This document shows, piece after piece, positions 28,175 to 35,612 of a stretch of 64,000 nt of DNA. This stretch comes from Phycisphaeraceae bacterium. Its GTDB lineage: Bacteria > Planctomycetota > Phycisphaerae > Phycisphaerales > Phycisphaeraceae. The translations under genes and the position numbers were made by a program. Numbering within the stretch: position 1 is the first letter of the stretch; every line of letters begins with the position of its first letter. The stretch lies in the NCBI GenBank assembly GCA_002716625.1, contig PBAS01000052.1, forward strand, positions 1 through 64,000. The letters are read 5' to 3'. The notes beneath the pieces were generated by a model. That model was given only the letters and a program-made list of their open reading frames with translations. It searched no databases and was not told where the DNA came from.

Positions 28175-28534
28175 ATGTCCCATGCAGATTCACCACCATT
28201 CGTCGTGGAACATCGCGGGGGCATCCATGTAATCCAGTTCACATCCGAGAGCCTGATAGATCAAGCGCAAATCCAAGAGGTGGGGTCAGAGCTGGAAAGA
28301 ATTATTGTCAATAGCGGACATCCCAAGATTATTATTGATCTGTCAACCCTTTCGCAAGTTTCATCCGCCATGCTTGGCGTGCTCATCAATCTGAACATGA
28401 AGGCGCGGAGTATGAAGGGGCAGATACGAATAGCGTCTGTGCCCACGTCAATCATGGAGGTTTTCAAGCTTACGCGTCTGGACAAGCTTCTCAAGATCTA
28501 TGAAACGACGGAAGCAGCCATGCTGAAATTCTAG
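28175..28534 (+). CDS. STAS domain protein (anti-sigma factor antagonist-like)
   Basis: A 119-residue single STAS domain, as in SpoIIAA. IIIDLSTLSQVSSAMLGVLINLN contains the beta-strand/helix with the usual regulatory serine region, read as DLSTLSQVSSAMLG. Such proteins are controlled by phosphorylation and bind anti-sigma factor kinases. ATG 28175 is chosen over an in-frame start at 28142 because an AAAGGGG ribosome site lies just before it. No cognate kinase is visible nearby. It converges on the BMC shell gene with only 7 bp between stops. Confidence 0.85.
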   Translation: MSHADSPPFVVEHRGGIHVIQFTSESLIDQAQIQEVGSELERIIVNSGHPKIIIDLSTLSQVSSAMLGVLINLNMKARSMKGQIRIASVPTSIMEVFKLTRLDKLLKIYETTEAAMLKF

Positions 28535-28541
28535 GAGTTGG

Positions 28542-29165
28542 TTATTCCGGTAGGAGCTTTGCCATGGCTTCATGTGGTCGGGCAATCACATGTGCAGCCA
28601 CAAGCGTGCCAACTTTTTCGACTGCGGCCTGTCCGGCATCTAGTGCGGCAGTTACCGCCGCCACATCACCTCGCACCATCACGGTGACGTGTGCTGCTCC
28701 GATTTTCTCCTTGCCGACCAATTCGACGTTTGCCGCTTTGAGCATTGCATCAGCGCCTTCGATAACGCCAGTCAGTCCCTTGGTTTCCAATAGTCCCAAT
28801 GCTTGCATTGTATTTCCTTTCGTTTCCCCATCATCACGAGGTCGCATGTGGAGATAGCCCTGTGATATTGGGCTATATTCCTGCGGGCTATTGATCATGG
28901 GTACGTTTTCGTTATCTTCGTAATGCAGCAGGAGTGTAGCTGTACATTCTGCATGCATATGACTTGAAATCTGCCTTGCAATTTCAACTGCACGCTGGCA
29001 ATGTGCCGCATCACCAACCATCTTTACCACGCATCGTTCGCCTGCATCTCCTTCGATGTCGATGATCTTCACCTGTGCACCTTTAATCGCTTGATCTGCG
29101 ATTACAAGTGCTGGCGACAAGCCGACCACATCGATCATGGCAAGGTTGTATCTGGTTCGTGTCAT
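28542..29165 (-). CDS. Tandem BMC-domain shell protein (BMC-T type)
   Basis: A 207-residue protein with two BMC (Pfam 00936-like) domains. The first, residues 8-95, is divergent ([20 protein letters not shown]). The second, residues 120-207, is a canonical one ([20 protein letters not shown], ending [17 protein letters not shown]). Tandem-domain proteins form trimeric pseudohexamers in microcompartment shells. The pore loop of the second domain reads KIGAAHVT rather than the GSG/GGG of the three BMC-H proteins at 38.6-40.8 kb. An in-frame ATG with its own ribosome site precedes the second domain. It lies in a transcription unit with the DHDPS-like aldolase and RraA-like genes. Confidence 0.88.
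   Translation of the reverse strand: MTRTRYNLAMIDVVGLSPALVIADQAIKGAQVKIIDIEGDAGERCVVKMVGDAAHCQRAVEIARQISSHMHAECTATLLLHYEDNENVPMINSPQEYSPISQGYLHMRPRDDGETKGNTMQALGLLETKGLTGVIEGADAMLKAANVELVGKEKIGAAHVTVMVRGDVAAVTAALDAGQAAVEKVGTLVAAHVIARPHEAMAKLLPE
28806..28820 (-). promoter_or_regulatory. Internal ribosome site and start codon inside the BMC-T gene
   Basis: On the minus strand AAAGGA (28820-28815) lies 6 bases before an in-frame ATG (28808-28806). Initiation here would give an 88-residue protein that is exactly one complete BMC-H domain. The layout recalls PduB/PduB', where an internal start yields a second shell product. Confidence 0.55.
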
Positions 29166-29323
29166 GACCGAGGGGTGAAAAAGGTGTGTTTCCTGTATCT
29201 ATCCTCGTCAAGGTGGGACGCCTGGGTGCTGTCGAGGTTTCTTAGTGGAAAACAGTCAATCTGCTATCTGAACAATCGATGATTAATTGTTAATTGGTTT
29301 CGAGTGAGTTTTAAAAGCCTTGT

Positions 29324-30340
29324 TTAGGCTAATTTTCCCCCCCCAAAACGCTCCACCACCTGTGATACGATTGCTTGGATCGTCTGGTCATCGACCTGTG
29401 ATATTCCACAACCACCAGGTGGTTCGCTGACTAGGCCATGTTCGGCAATCAGGCATTGAATGGTTCTTGTGAGGCGATCAATGTCCAACTGTGACCTGGC
29501 TGACTGGTGTTGACGTCCGCGACCCATATCGAATCCTCGGACGGTCATGCCAGAACGAAAACCTTCGGGGAAATCAACGCCATTTAGCATGGCCTCGATC
29601 AAATCAAGCATCTGGTACTGAATCTTGATTGCTTCGTCATGGTGTCCGGCGCGATAAAGGTTGTAGAGTTTCATAACCACTTCGGGTACGACGCCGGACG
29701 TGGCAATCGTGCCACCATCCCCCCCCATCATCAACGTGGGAAGCAGGATTTCCTCACAACCGACCAGGAATGAGAAATCCGACCGTTTAGGGCGGATCCG
29801 GTTAATCGTTGCCAGAAACCTAGGCATGTCCCGAGAAGAGTCTTTGATGCCGATAATCCTAGGATGCTGGCAAAGTTGTTCAATCGTATCAATGGAAATT
29901 TCGTTGGAGAATTGTGGGATATTGTAGAGCACGATATCTATCTGCGCACGGTTAGCGACTTCCTCGAAATAGGTGCGCACATTTTCTTGACTCATTTTGT
30001 AATAGTGTGGTGCAATAAGTGCTCCGGCACGGCAACCCAGATCAGCGTAGTAGTTTAATGCATCCAGGGTAACTTCAATGTTGGCCTCATAGGCACCGGC
30101 TAGCACAGGTACATCACGACCGGCACGACTCGCCTGTTCTTGAACAATTTCAATGATCCGTCGCCGTTCGGTGTGGGTCATTCGGGTGAACTCACCAGTT
30201 GAGCCGTTCGGGTAGATGCCGGTGATGCCCCGTTCGATCAGAAAGTCGATGATTCTTCGAAGCTCTGATTCATTGAGTCGGTCCTGGTGGTCTAAGGGGA
30301 TGACATGCGGGCAGAAGATTCCTTCAATCTTATGACTCAT
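29324..30340 (-). CDS. DHDPS/KDG-family class I aldolase with encapsulation-peptide-like tail
   Basis: A 338-residue TIM-barrel Schiff-base aldolase/lyase of the DapA/NanA/KDG aldolase family. Active-site landmarks are PNGSTGEF (about 43-50), the tyrosine in VLYNIPQFSNE, and the Schiff-base lysine in IIGIKDSSRD. It probably splits or forms a 2-keto-3-deoxy sugar acid with pyruvate as one product; DHDPS itself is less likely from context. The family core ends near residue 300. A Gly/Pro-rich linker (EPPGGCG) and an amphipathic helix VDDQTIQAIVSQVVERF follow, like the peptides that target cargo to microcompartments. It lies between the RraA-like gene and the BMC-T gene. Confidence 0.85.
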   Translation of the reverse strand: MSHKIEGIFCPHVIPLDHQDRLNESELRRIIDFLIERGITGIYPNGSTGEFTRMTHTERRRIIEIVQEQASRAGRDVPVLAGAYEANIEVTLDALNYYADLGCRAGALIAPHYYKMSQENVRTYFEEVANRAQIDIVLYNIPQFSNEISIDTIEQLCQHPRIIGIKDSSRDMPRFLATINRIRPKRSDFSFLVGCEEILLPTLMMGGDGGTIATSGVVPEVVMKLYNLYRAGHHDEAIKIQYQMLDLIEAMLNGVDFPEGFRSGMTVRGFDMGRGRQHQSARSQLDIDRLTRTIQCLIAEHGLVSEPPGGCGISQVDDQTIQAIVSQVVERFGGGKLA

Positions 30341-30427
30341 ACCTGGTCGTTTGCTCCATTTTAAAGTTGAATTTTTCGCTGGCGTCGTCCGACCCGTCCT
30401 ATGACAGTCGACGAGGTCTGGGGGGTG

Positions 30428-31174
30428 TCAACGTTTTAGCCGGTAACGCACGGCCAAGTTATTCATCTGTCGCTTGGACTCTTCCATCGCCTGGCGATAC
30501 CCCGATGGTGTGCATGAGCCCTGCTTGAGGTAGTTCAATACTGAACCTTCAGCTGCCACCAAGCCTGCCGCCGCTTCAGCTACTTCCGATGCGATCTCGT
30601 TAGGGATGGTGGTAATACCATTTCGGTCACCATGAAGCAGGTCACCGGGCCGGACGGTCATGCCACCTACACGCACGGCGACATCAATAGCACGAATCTG
30701 GGTATAGGCATGAGCGCAAAGTGTTGACCCGATGAATGCAGGGAATTTGAGTGCCTCCACCTGATCCAGATCGCGCCCACCACCTGATGTGACAATCCCA
30801 ACCGCGCCAAAGGCCTGGTAGGTAGCGCACATCACTTCGCCAAAGGTTGCGGCTACGGGGGGATCATCAAGATCCTGAAACACCATTACAGGGGGGGCTT
30901 GGAGCTGTGCGAGGGTTTCAATTTGTTCATTTAGCCGATCGTAGGTTGAGGGGCCGTCAGCCGGTGCGTCTGAACCAAACGTTGCTGTTGTTGCGTAACC
31001 CACCATCGGTGGGAAATGCTCAAAGCAACATTGGATACGCTGATCCATGTATCCAGCATTGCGTGGCCGTACATCAAACAGCTCAATGGCATTGCAAATC
31101 GTTGGCGTGTCATATTTCGCCAGTTCTGCAAGTTGCTGCTGTGATAGAACCCTATTTGGTGTGCCAATAGACAT
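30428..31174 (-). CDS. RraA-like / HMG-aldolase family protein
   Basis: A 248-residue protein of the RraA/4-hydroxy-4-methyl-2-oxoglutarate aldolase family. Key residues are in VTSGGGRDLDQVE (substrate Arg and metal Asp, about 125-137), and HGDRNGITTIPNEIA corresponds to the family's D-x-D-G-V-V-V-P region. Members cleave 4-hydroxy-2-keto acids to pyruvate or decarboxylate oxaloacetate, with a divalent metal. The start ATG 31174 has a GGAG ribosome site; an in-frame start at 31198 is possible. It heads the unit with the DHDPS-like aldolase and BMC-T genes, so a role in keto-sugar-acid breakdown is likely. Confidence 0.83.
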   Translation of the reverse strand: MSIGTPNRVLSQQQLAELAKYDTPTICNAIELFDVRPRNAGYMDQRIQCCFEHFPPMVGYATTATFGSDAPADGPSTYDRLNEQIETLAQLQAPPVMVFQDLDDPPVAATFGEVMCATYQAFGAVGIVTSGGGRDLDQVEALKFPAFIGSTLCAHAYTQIRAIDVAVRVGGMTVRPGDLLHGDRNGITTIPNEIASEVAEAAAGLVAAEGSVLNYLKQGSCTPSGYRQAMEESKRQMNNLAVRYRLKR

Positions 31175-31311
31175 ATTTTTATCTCCATTTAAAATCAACG
31201 GTTAATATCATGGGGTTTGACCCGTGGTATACCATGCACTGTTTGTTAACTGTCCTGTGTTTATGATTCAAGTGATTCATCCTTGGATTAATTCGCCTTC
31301 CTTCGACATCC

Positions 31312-31941
31312 ATGCGAGAAGATACTTCCCCCAAATTCCAAGGTGACGAGAAGCTGACCGCAGAGGTGCTCATCTGGGGTTACAAAAACGGATTGTTTCC
31401 CATGGCCAACGGAGTGGATGGCGCCATTCAATGGTTTGGTCCGGATCCTCGAGCTGTTTTGCCGTTGAACAGGTTTCATGTGTCTCGTTCGCTCAGGCGC
31501 CGAGTTCAATCCCATACTTTCCATGTCACGGTCGACCAGTGTTTTACACGTGTTGTGCAATGTTGCGCGGAGGTCATGCCGGGCCGGCGTGAGACATGGA
31601 TTAGCCCACGAATGATCGACGCCTACTCGACGCTTCATGGCATGGGTTTTGCCCATAGTATTGAAGCGTGGACGAATAATCTTTGTCGAGAACTGGTCGG
31701 TGGCCTTTACGGCGTAGTCCTTGGCAGCGCATTTTTTGGCGAATCGATGTTCAGCCGTGCTACGGATGCATCTAAAGTTTGTCTTGTTCATCTGGTTGAG
31801 CATCTTCGTTGCCAAGGTTTTACTCTTTTGGACACCCAATTCACCAACCCCCACCTTGAGCAGTTTGGTGTTGTTGTGATTCCACGTTCCGATTATCTTT
31901 TGAAGTTGAAAAAAGCACTTTCTGTTTCAATTAATTGGTAG
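31312..31941 (+). CDS. aat: Leucyl/phenylalanyl-tRNA--protein transferase
   Basis: A 209-residue Aat enzyme of the N-degron pathway, which transfers Leu or Phe from aminoacyl-tRNA to proteins with N-terminal Arg or Lys. Signatures are GYKNGLFPMANG, IQWFGPDPRAVLPL, ETWISPRMIDAY, LVGGLYGVVLGSAFFGESMFS and LLDTQFTNPHLEQFG. The gene is plus-strand and lies between two minus-strand units of the BMC region, overlapping the end of the LysM gene by 11 bp. It looks like an unrelated housekeeping insertion. Confidence 0.93.
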   Translation: MREDTSPKFQGDEKLTAEVLIWGYKNGLFPMANGVDGAIQWFGPDPRAVLPLNRFHVSRSLRRRVQSHTFHVTVDQCFTRVVQCCAEVMPGRRETWISPRMIDAYSTLHGMGFAHSIEAWTNNLCRELVGGLYGVVLGSAFFGESMFSRATDASKVCLVHLVEHLRCQGFTLLDTQFTNPHLEQFGVVVIPRSDYLLKLKKALSVSINW

Positions 31942-32371
31942 GCACTTCGGAAAGTTGCTCGCTTAAGTCGGGTAACATGACTTTGTCCCCAATATGTAGT
32001 TTTTGGGGGTTAATACCAGGATTGGCGCGGCGAATGGACCGCCATCGCTGTCCGTCCCCGTATGTTTTTTCTGCAATAGACCAGAGTGTGTCGCCGGGGC
32101 GGATCACATGAATGATTGGCTCTCGTGGTGGTGATGATGTCCTACCCGTCGTTGTCACCACAGGGCCTGGTTCCAATTGCGGAGCAGGGTCCGACTCCGA
32201 TGTCCCTGCCAGTGTTTCATTGGAGTTGATATCGGTATCCTCGTATGTCAGCTCGATTGGTTCAGAAAAGCCTTCGCTGTTACCAGCACCTGTCAATTGT
32301 TTCCACTGGTTGCAACCACCGATACCAGTCATTATCAGAATCATTACCATGAGTTGTCTGATCTGTGTCAT
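31931..32371 (-). CDS. LysM-domain lipoprotein
   Basis: A 146-residue exported protein. An N-terminal signal ends in a lipobox-like GIGGC (about residue 20). A low-complexity acidic/proline linker follows, and then a single C-terminal LysM module, IHVIRPGDTLWSIAEKTYGD through KLHIGDKVMLP (about 87-135). LysM binds peptidoglycan, so it probably ties the outer membrane or periplasm to the wall. Its stop overlaps the aat stop in convergent orientation. No enzymatic domain is visible. Confidence 0.88.
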   Translation of the reverse strand: MTQIRQLMVMILIMTGIGGCNQWKQLTGAGNSEGFSEPIELTYEDTDINSNETLAGTSESDPAPQLEPGPVVTTTGRTSSPPREPIIHVIRPGDTLWSIAEKTYGDGQRWRSIRRANPGINPQKLHIGDKVMLPDLSEQLSEVPTN

Positions 32372-32421
32372 GTGTCTTGTACTCCATTTGGTCAGTCGTG
32401 AATTCTTGAAACTCCCATGTC

Positions 32422-33186
32422 CTATTGCGCGTAGGGTTCTGCCACGCGTATCTGTGTATCTAAACGCTGTTTCCAGTCTAGGCCAACGTGTGCATCCGTA
32501 ATGATCTGGTCAACTTCATTTAACCCGCACACCCGCACCAGGCTTTTGCGGCCAAACTTGGTGGAGTCCATTAAAAGGATATTTTTGGCAGCTTGGCGCA
32601 TCATGACCTGCTCGACCTGTGTCATGGGTAGATTGATGTTGTATGCCTCTTGGTCGTAAATTCCAGCTAGGCTAAACAGCAGCAGGTCTGCGTGTAAATC
32701 TGCCAGACAACCGGTGGCAATTGCACCAACGGTTGTTCCGGTTCTTGGATACAGGTCGCCGCCAATCATGACGAGTTCGACCTTGTCATCTTCAACAAAG
32801 TGGCTGGCAATAAGCAAGCTGTTGGTGACAACTTGGATCGGTCTTGCGATGACCTGTTGTGCTGTGTAGACGACTGTTGACCCTCCATCCATGAGTACGG
32901 TCATATGGGGTTGAACCAATTGTGCAGCCACGGATGCGATGGCCTGTTTTTGTTCAATCTGTTCATTCATGCGGCCGGCTTCGTCAACATTTGGTTCATC
33001 AACCGATTCTCGGTAGATGGCACCAGCTCGTGTGCGGTCAACCTTTCCGCGTGATTCCAGGTGCTCCAGGTCGCGCCGGATCGTTGATGAACTGACATCC
33101 AGTTCCTGGGCTAATTCCTCAAGCTGGACCGTTTTTCTCATCTTGAGAATATTCAATACGCGTTGTTGACGTTCGACAATAAGCAT
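32422..33186 (-). CDS. DeoR-family transcriptional regulator
   Basis: A 254-residue DeoR-type repressor. The N-terminal winged helix is VQLEELAQELDVSSSTIRRD (about 20-39), followed by HLESRGKVDRTRAGA. The sugar-phosphate-binding DeoRC domain includes VLMDGGSTVVYTAQQV and a late MDSTKFGRKSL. Start ATG 33186 is preferred to an upstream start at 33222, which would overlap the neighbouring gene. These regulators sense phosphorylated sugars. Placed at the 3' end of the BMC operon, it probably controls the BMC genes in response to a sugar phosphate such as fuculose- or rhamnulose-phosphate; its operator was not identified. Confidence 0.9.
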   Translation of the reverse strand: MLIVERQQRVLNILKMRKTVQLEELAQELDVSSSTIRRDLEHLESRGKVDRTRAGAIYRESVDEPNVDEAGRMNEQIEQKQAIASVAAQLVQPHMTVLMDGGSTVVYTAQQVIARPIQVVTNSLLIASHFVEDDKVELVMIGGDLYPRTGTTVGAIATGCLADLHADLLLFSLAGIYDQEAYNINLPMTQVEQVMMRQAAKNILLMDSTKFGRKSLVRVCGLNEVDQIITDAHVGLDWKQRLDTQIRVAEPYAQ

Positions 33187-33193
33187 TGGTCTG

Positions 33194-34378
33194 TTATCCA
33201 AGGACACGCTGCCAGCGGTCAAGGCTCCATTTCACTTTTTCATTTTGGGGGATTTTCTCAACAGTCGGATCCCGGGTGGGGGTCGTCGACGCGTTAGTTG
33301 TTGTTGGGCTTGCCGTCGTGTTTCCATAAGCTGCAAGGCGACGTGTACTTATCAGGTCATCCTCGATGGATCGATATGGCTGGACGCCGTTGTTCTGTAG
33401 TGCGGCGTGATAGGATCGGACCGCTTCTTCCGGGTTATTGAGGTCACCGTCGGCCAGCCATCGCAGATGTTGAATGAAACTGGCTTGGTGTTCACTATTG
33501 TTGATCATTCGACCATATAAGGCCGCACGCGCGCCATGTTTTTTGGCTTCCCACAATTGGAAAAATGCATCAAAGGTCGTACCTGACGAACCACCCAGAA
33601 TGCCCGGAATCAGTGTCCGATCATAGCTAGCCAGTTGCTCCATCGCCTCCGGGCCGTGATATGGAATCTTTAGGAAGATGGGCTTTCCCTTGCCGACCAC
33701 GCCGGCCAGCGTTCGGGCAATTTGATCATTGATAAACCGTCCAAGGTCTTCTGGGCAGTAATTACCACAGGCATTAGGATTGAACACTTCTAGGAAATGG
33801 CGAAATCCCTTGGTTTCAGCTTCGATCCGAAATGTGCCATAGGCTTCCAGGGTTTCCAGGTCGCGCTCAATATCATTATTAAAGGTTACTGAATAGAGTC
33901 CTAGGTCTGCACCAAGTACGCGTTGTGCGGGGTTGCAGTCGGCATGGCCACACATGATGTGGTCAATGGTTGCAGTTCGAAATGGGCGGCTGGGTTCATG
34001 TGCATAATTGCTACCGGTGGCCAGATGAATGTCGGTCGTATCATTGACGCGAGCAGCTGGTGTGGTTGACGACTGATCGAATATCCGTTCCTTGACCGTC
34101 AGTAATTCATTTGTCGAAGCACTGGTTAGCATGATGTCGAGCAGACCCTGTTGGACATTTTCGCGAACCAGTTGCCGGTATTCCTGCAGCGAACGGAACC
34201 GCCCTTCCTGTGCGTGATGCTCTGGCGACTGCCCTGGGGCGGCAATTCCAAATGCCATGTCAGCGTCCTTGGCGTCTGCAATAATGAAATCACCGCATGT
34301 TGGATCAGCGAGTATTCGAGCCAGTTTGGTGTCGAGAGATTTTTGCATGCCGTGTATCGATTCCGGTCCTAGTTGCAT
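33194..34378 (-). CDS. TIM-barrel aldolase-like protein of the BMC operon
   Basis: A 394-residue protein that looks like a class I (DhnA/LacD/DeoC-type) TIM-barrel aldolase. Visible segments are DFIIADAKDADMAFGIA near the N-terminus, PIFLKIPYHGPEAM with a lysine on a predicted strand (about 255), and LIPGILGGSSGTTFDAFF. These are followed by ARAALYGRMINNSE, a typical phosphate-binding barrel end. A Thr/Pro-rich linker (residues 360-375) and a basic tail end the protein. It sits between the class II aldolase and the DeoR gene in the BMC operon. The exact reaction is unknown; a sugar-phosphate or keto-sugar aldolase is my best guess. Confidence 0.6.
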   Translation of the reverse strand: MQLGPESIHGMQKSLDTKLARILADPTCGDFIIADAKDADMAFGIAAPGQSPEHHAQEGRFRSLQEYRQLVRENVQQGLLDIMLTSASTNELLTVKERIFDQSSTTPAARVNDTTDIHLATGSNYAHEPSRPFRTATIDHIMCGHADCNPAQRVLGADLGLYSVTFNNDIERDLETLEAYGTFRIEAETKGFRHFLEVFNPNACGNYCPEDLGRFINDQIARTLAGVVGKGKPIFLKIPYHGPEAMEQLASYDRTLIPGILGGSSGTTFDAFFQLWEAKKHGARAALYGRMINNSEHQASFIQHLRWLADGDLNNPEEAVRSYHAALQNNGVQPYRSIEDDLISTRRLAAYGNTTASPTTTNASTTPTRDPTVEKIPQNEKVKWSLDRWQRVLG

Positions 34379-34394
34379 GTTTCCAGTGCTATTA

Positions 34395-35300
34395 TCACCC
34401 TATTTTCGCCATGATTTGGTCAGTGATTGCCTGCACGATTGGAGTTAATGCATCGTCTGTAACATCCGTCGGTCTTGTTTGGTTTATTGCTGGCGGTGGC
34501 GTCTGGTGGGTTATTGTGTGCCCGCCGTTACATTGACAGGTTGCGGTGGTCGGTCGCACATCGAATGTCGCTAGAAAATCTTGGTTGTCCGATGTGATGC
34601 AACCCTGTGGTGCGCACATGAGACGATCATCTTCAAAGCCAAATTTCTTTTTGACTTCCAGCAGTTCGGTTACCTGTGCAACATCAAGTACGTTTGTTTT
34701 CCCCAATTGCTGGCACAGGATCAAAATCCGGCAATAGTTATCCAAGATCTCCAGCCTGTAGTAGGCATCTATCAGGTCTGTTGAAAAGCTGACGGATCCA
34801 TGATTGCCCAGAAGAACTGTATTGGTCTGGTCTCCAATCAGGGGAATAATGCTGTCGGGTAGTGCCTGTGTTGAGGGCATGGCAAACTTTGCGGTTGGTA
34901 CTTTCCCTAGAAATATTTCAGCTTCAGGGTGAATGCCCTGTGGTAACGCCACATCGGCAACGGCAAAGGCGGTGGCATGTGGTGGATGGCTGTGTATCAC
35001 AGCCCGCACATCGGGTCGATGCTTGTAAATTGCTAAATGCACCAGGACCTCGCTGGTTGGTCTTTGCTGATTTTGGTTTAATTCAATCTGTTGGCCTTCA
35101 AGGTTGATGATGCAGATGTCATCAGGTTCAAGAAACCCCTTGCTTATCCCCGTGGGGGTACATAACACCCGGTCTTGTCCAATACGGACAGAATGATTGC
35201 CTTCATTGCCAGCGCAATACCCACGTCGCCATATGCGACGGCCCACTTCGCACATTTGCTCCTTAAGTTTTTCGATCGATATGTCCATCTCTGTTCTCAT
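34395..35300 (-). CDS. Class II aldolase (fuculose/rhamnulose-phosphate type) with C-terminal targeting tail
   Basis: A 301-residue zinc aldolase of the class II aldolase/adducin family. The zinc histidines lie in AVIHSHPPHATAF (about 92-104), the catalytic glutamate in HPEAEIFLG and another His in LLGNHGSVSF. The start ATG 35300 overlaps the preceding BMC-P stop (ATGA). L-fuculose-1-phosphate or L-rhamnulose-1-phosphate would give DHAP plus L-lactaldehyde, as established for PVM-type microcompartments. After the core, a Pro/Thr-rich linker leads to DDALTPIVQAITDQIMAKIG (about 282-301), an amphipathic helix typical of encapsulation peptides. This is probably a signature cargo enzyme. Confidence 0.9.
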   Translation of the reverse strand: MRTEMDISIEKLKEQMCEVGRRIWRRGYCAGNEGNHSVRIGQDRVLCTPTGISKGFLEPDDICIINLEGQQIELNQNQQRPTSEVLVHLAIYKHRPDVRAVIHSHPPHATAFAVADVALPQGIHPEAEIFLGKVPTAKFAMPSTQALPDSIIPLIGDQTNTVLLGNHGSVSFSTDLIDAYYRLEILDNYCRILILCQQLGKTNVLDVAQVTELLEVKKKFGFEDDRLMCAPQGCITSDNQDFLATFDVRPTTATCQCNGGHTITHQTPPPAINQTRPTDVTDDALTPIVQAITDQIMAKIG

Positions 35301-35608
35301 GAATTTGTTACCGTAATTTCGTCCAATATCGCCGAGCAATAGGCATCAATTGCTACCGGCTGGGGCTTAAACGGCATGCTTGCCTCGCCACCTTCGCTGA
35401 CCGCAACAATATGCCCAAGGCCGGCACCGAGCTGATCGAAAATAATTAATGATTCAGGCATTGGATGCGAACGCGGCGTCTGCTCACCAAGGTTAGATAG
35501 TGCCGTATGATCCAAGGTTTCTGCCAACAGAAACCGGCCCGGTTTGAGATGTGTAACCATCCGGTTCATCGTTACGGTTCCAATGATTCGAGCAATTCTC
35601 ATAAACAT
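35297..35608 (-). CDS. BMC-P pentameric vertex shell protein (EutN/CcmL family)
   Basis: A 103-residue EutN/CcmL-type protein: MRIARIIGTVTMNRMV at the N-terminus, then FDQLGAGLGHIVAVSEG and the C-terminal AAIDAYC/SAILDEI-like ending (here VAIDAYCSAILDEITV). Pentamers cap the icosahedral vertices of microcompartments. The stop overlaps the class II aldolase start, while the unknown protein gene ends 4 bp upstream. Two initiation codons (35608, 35602) are close together. Confidence 0.92.
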   Translation of the reverse strand: MFMRIARIIGTVTMNRMVTHLKPGRFLLAETLDHTALSNLGEQTPRSHPMPESLIIFDQLGAGLGHIVAVSEGGEASMPFKPQPVAIDAYCSAILDEITVTNS

Positions 35609-35612
35609 CCCA

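Noticed and set aside
31288-31854. A 188-codon minus-strand frame across aat
   Set aside because: Antisense of the confidently identified aat gene; no family resemblance.
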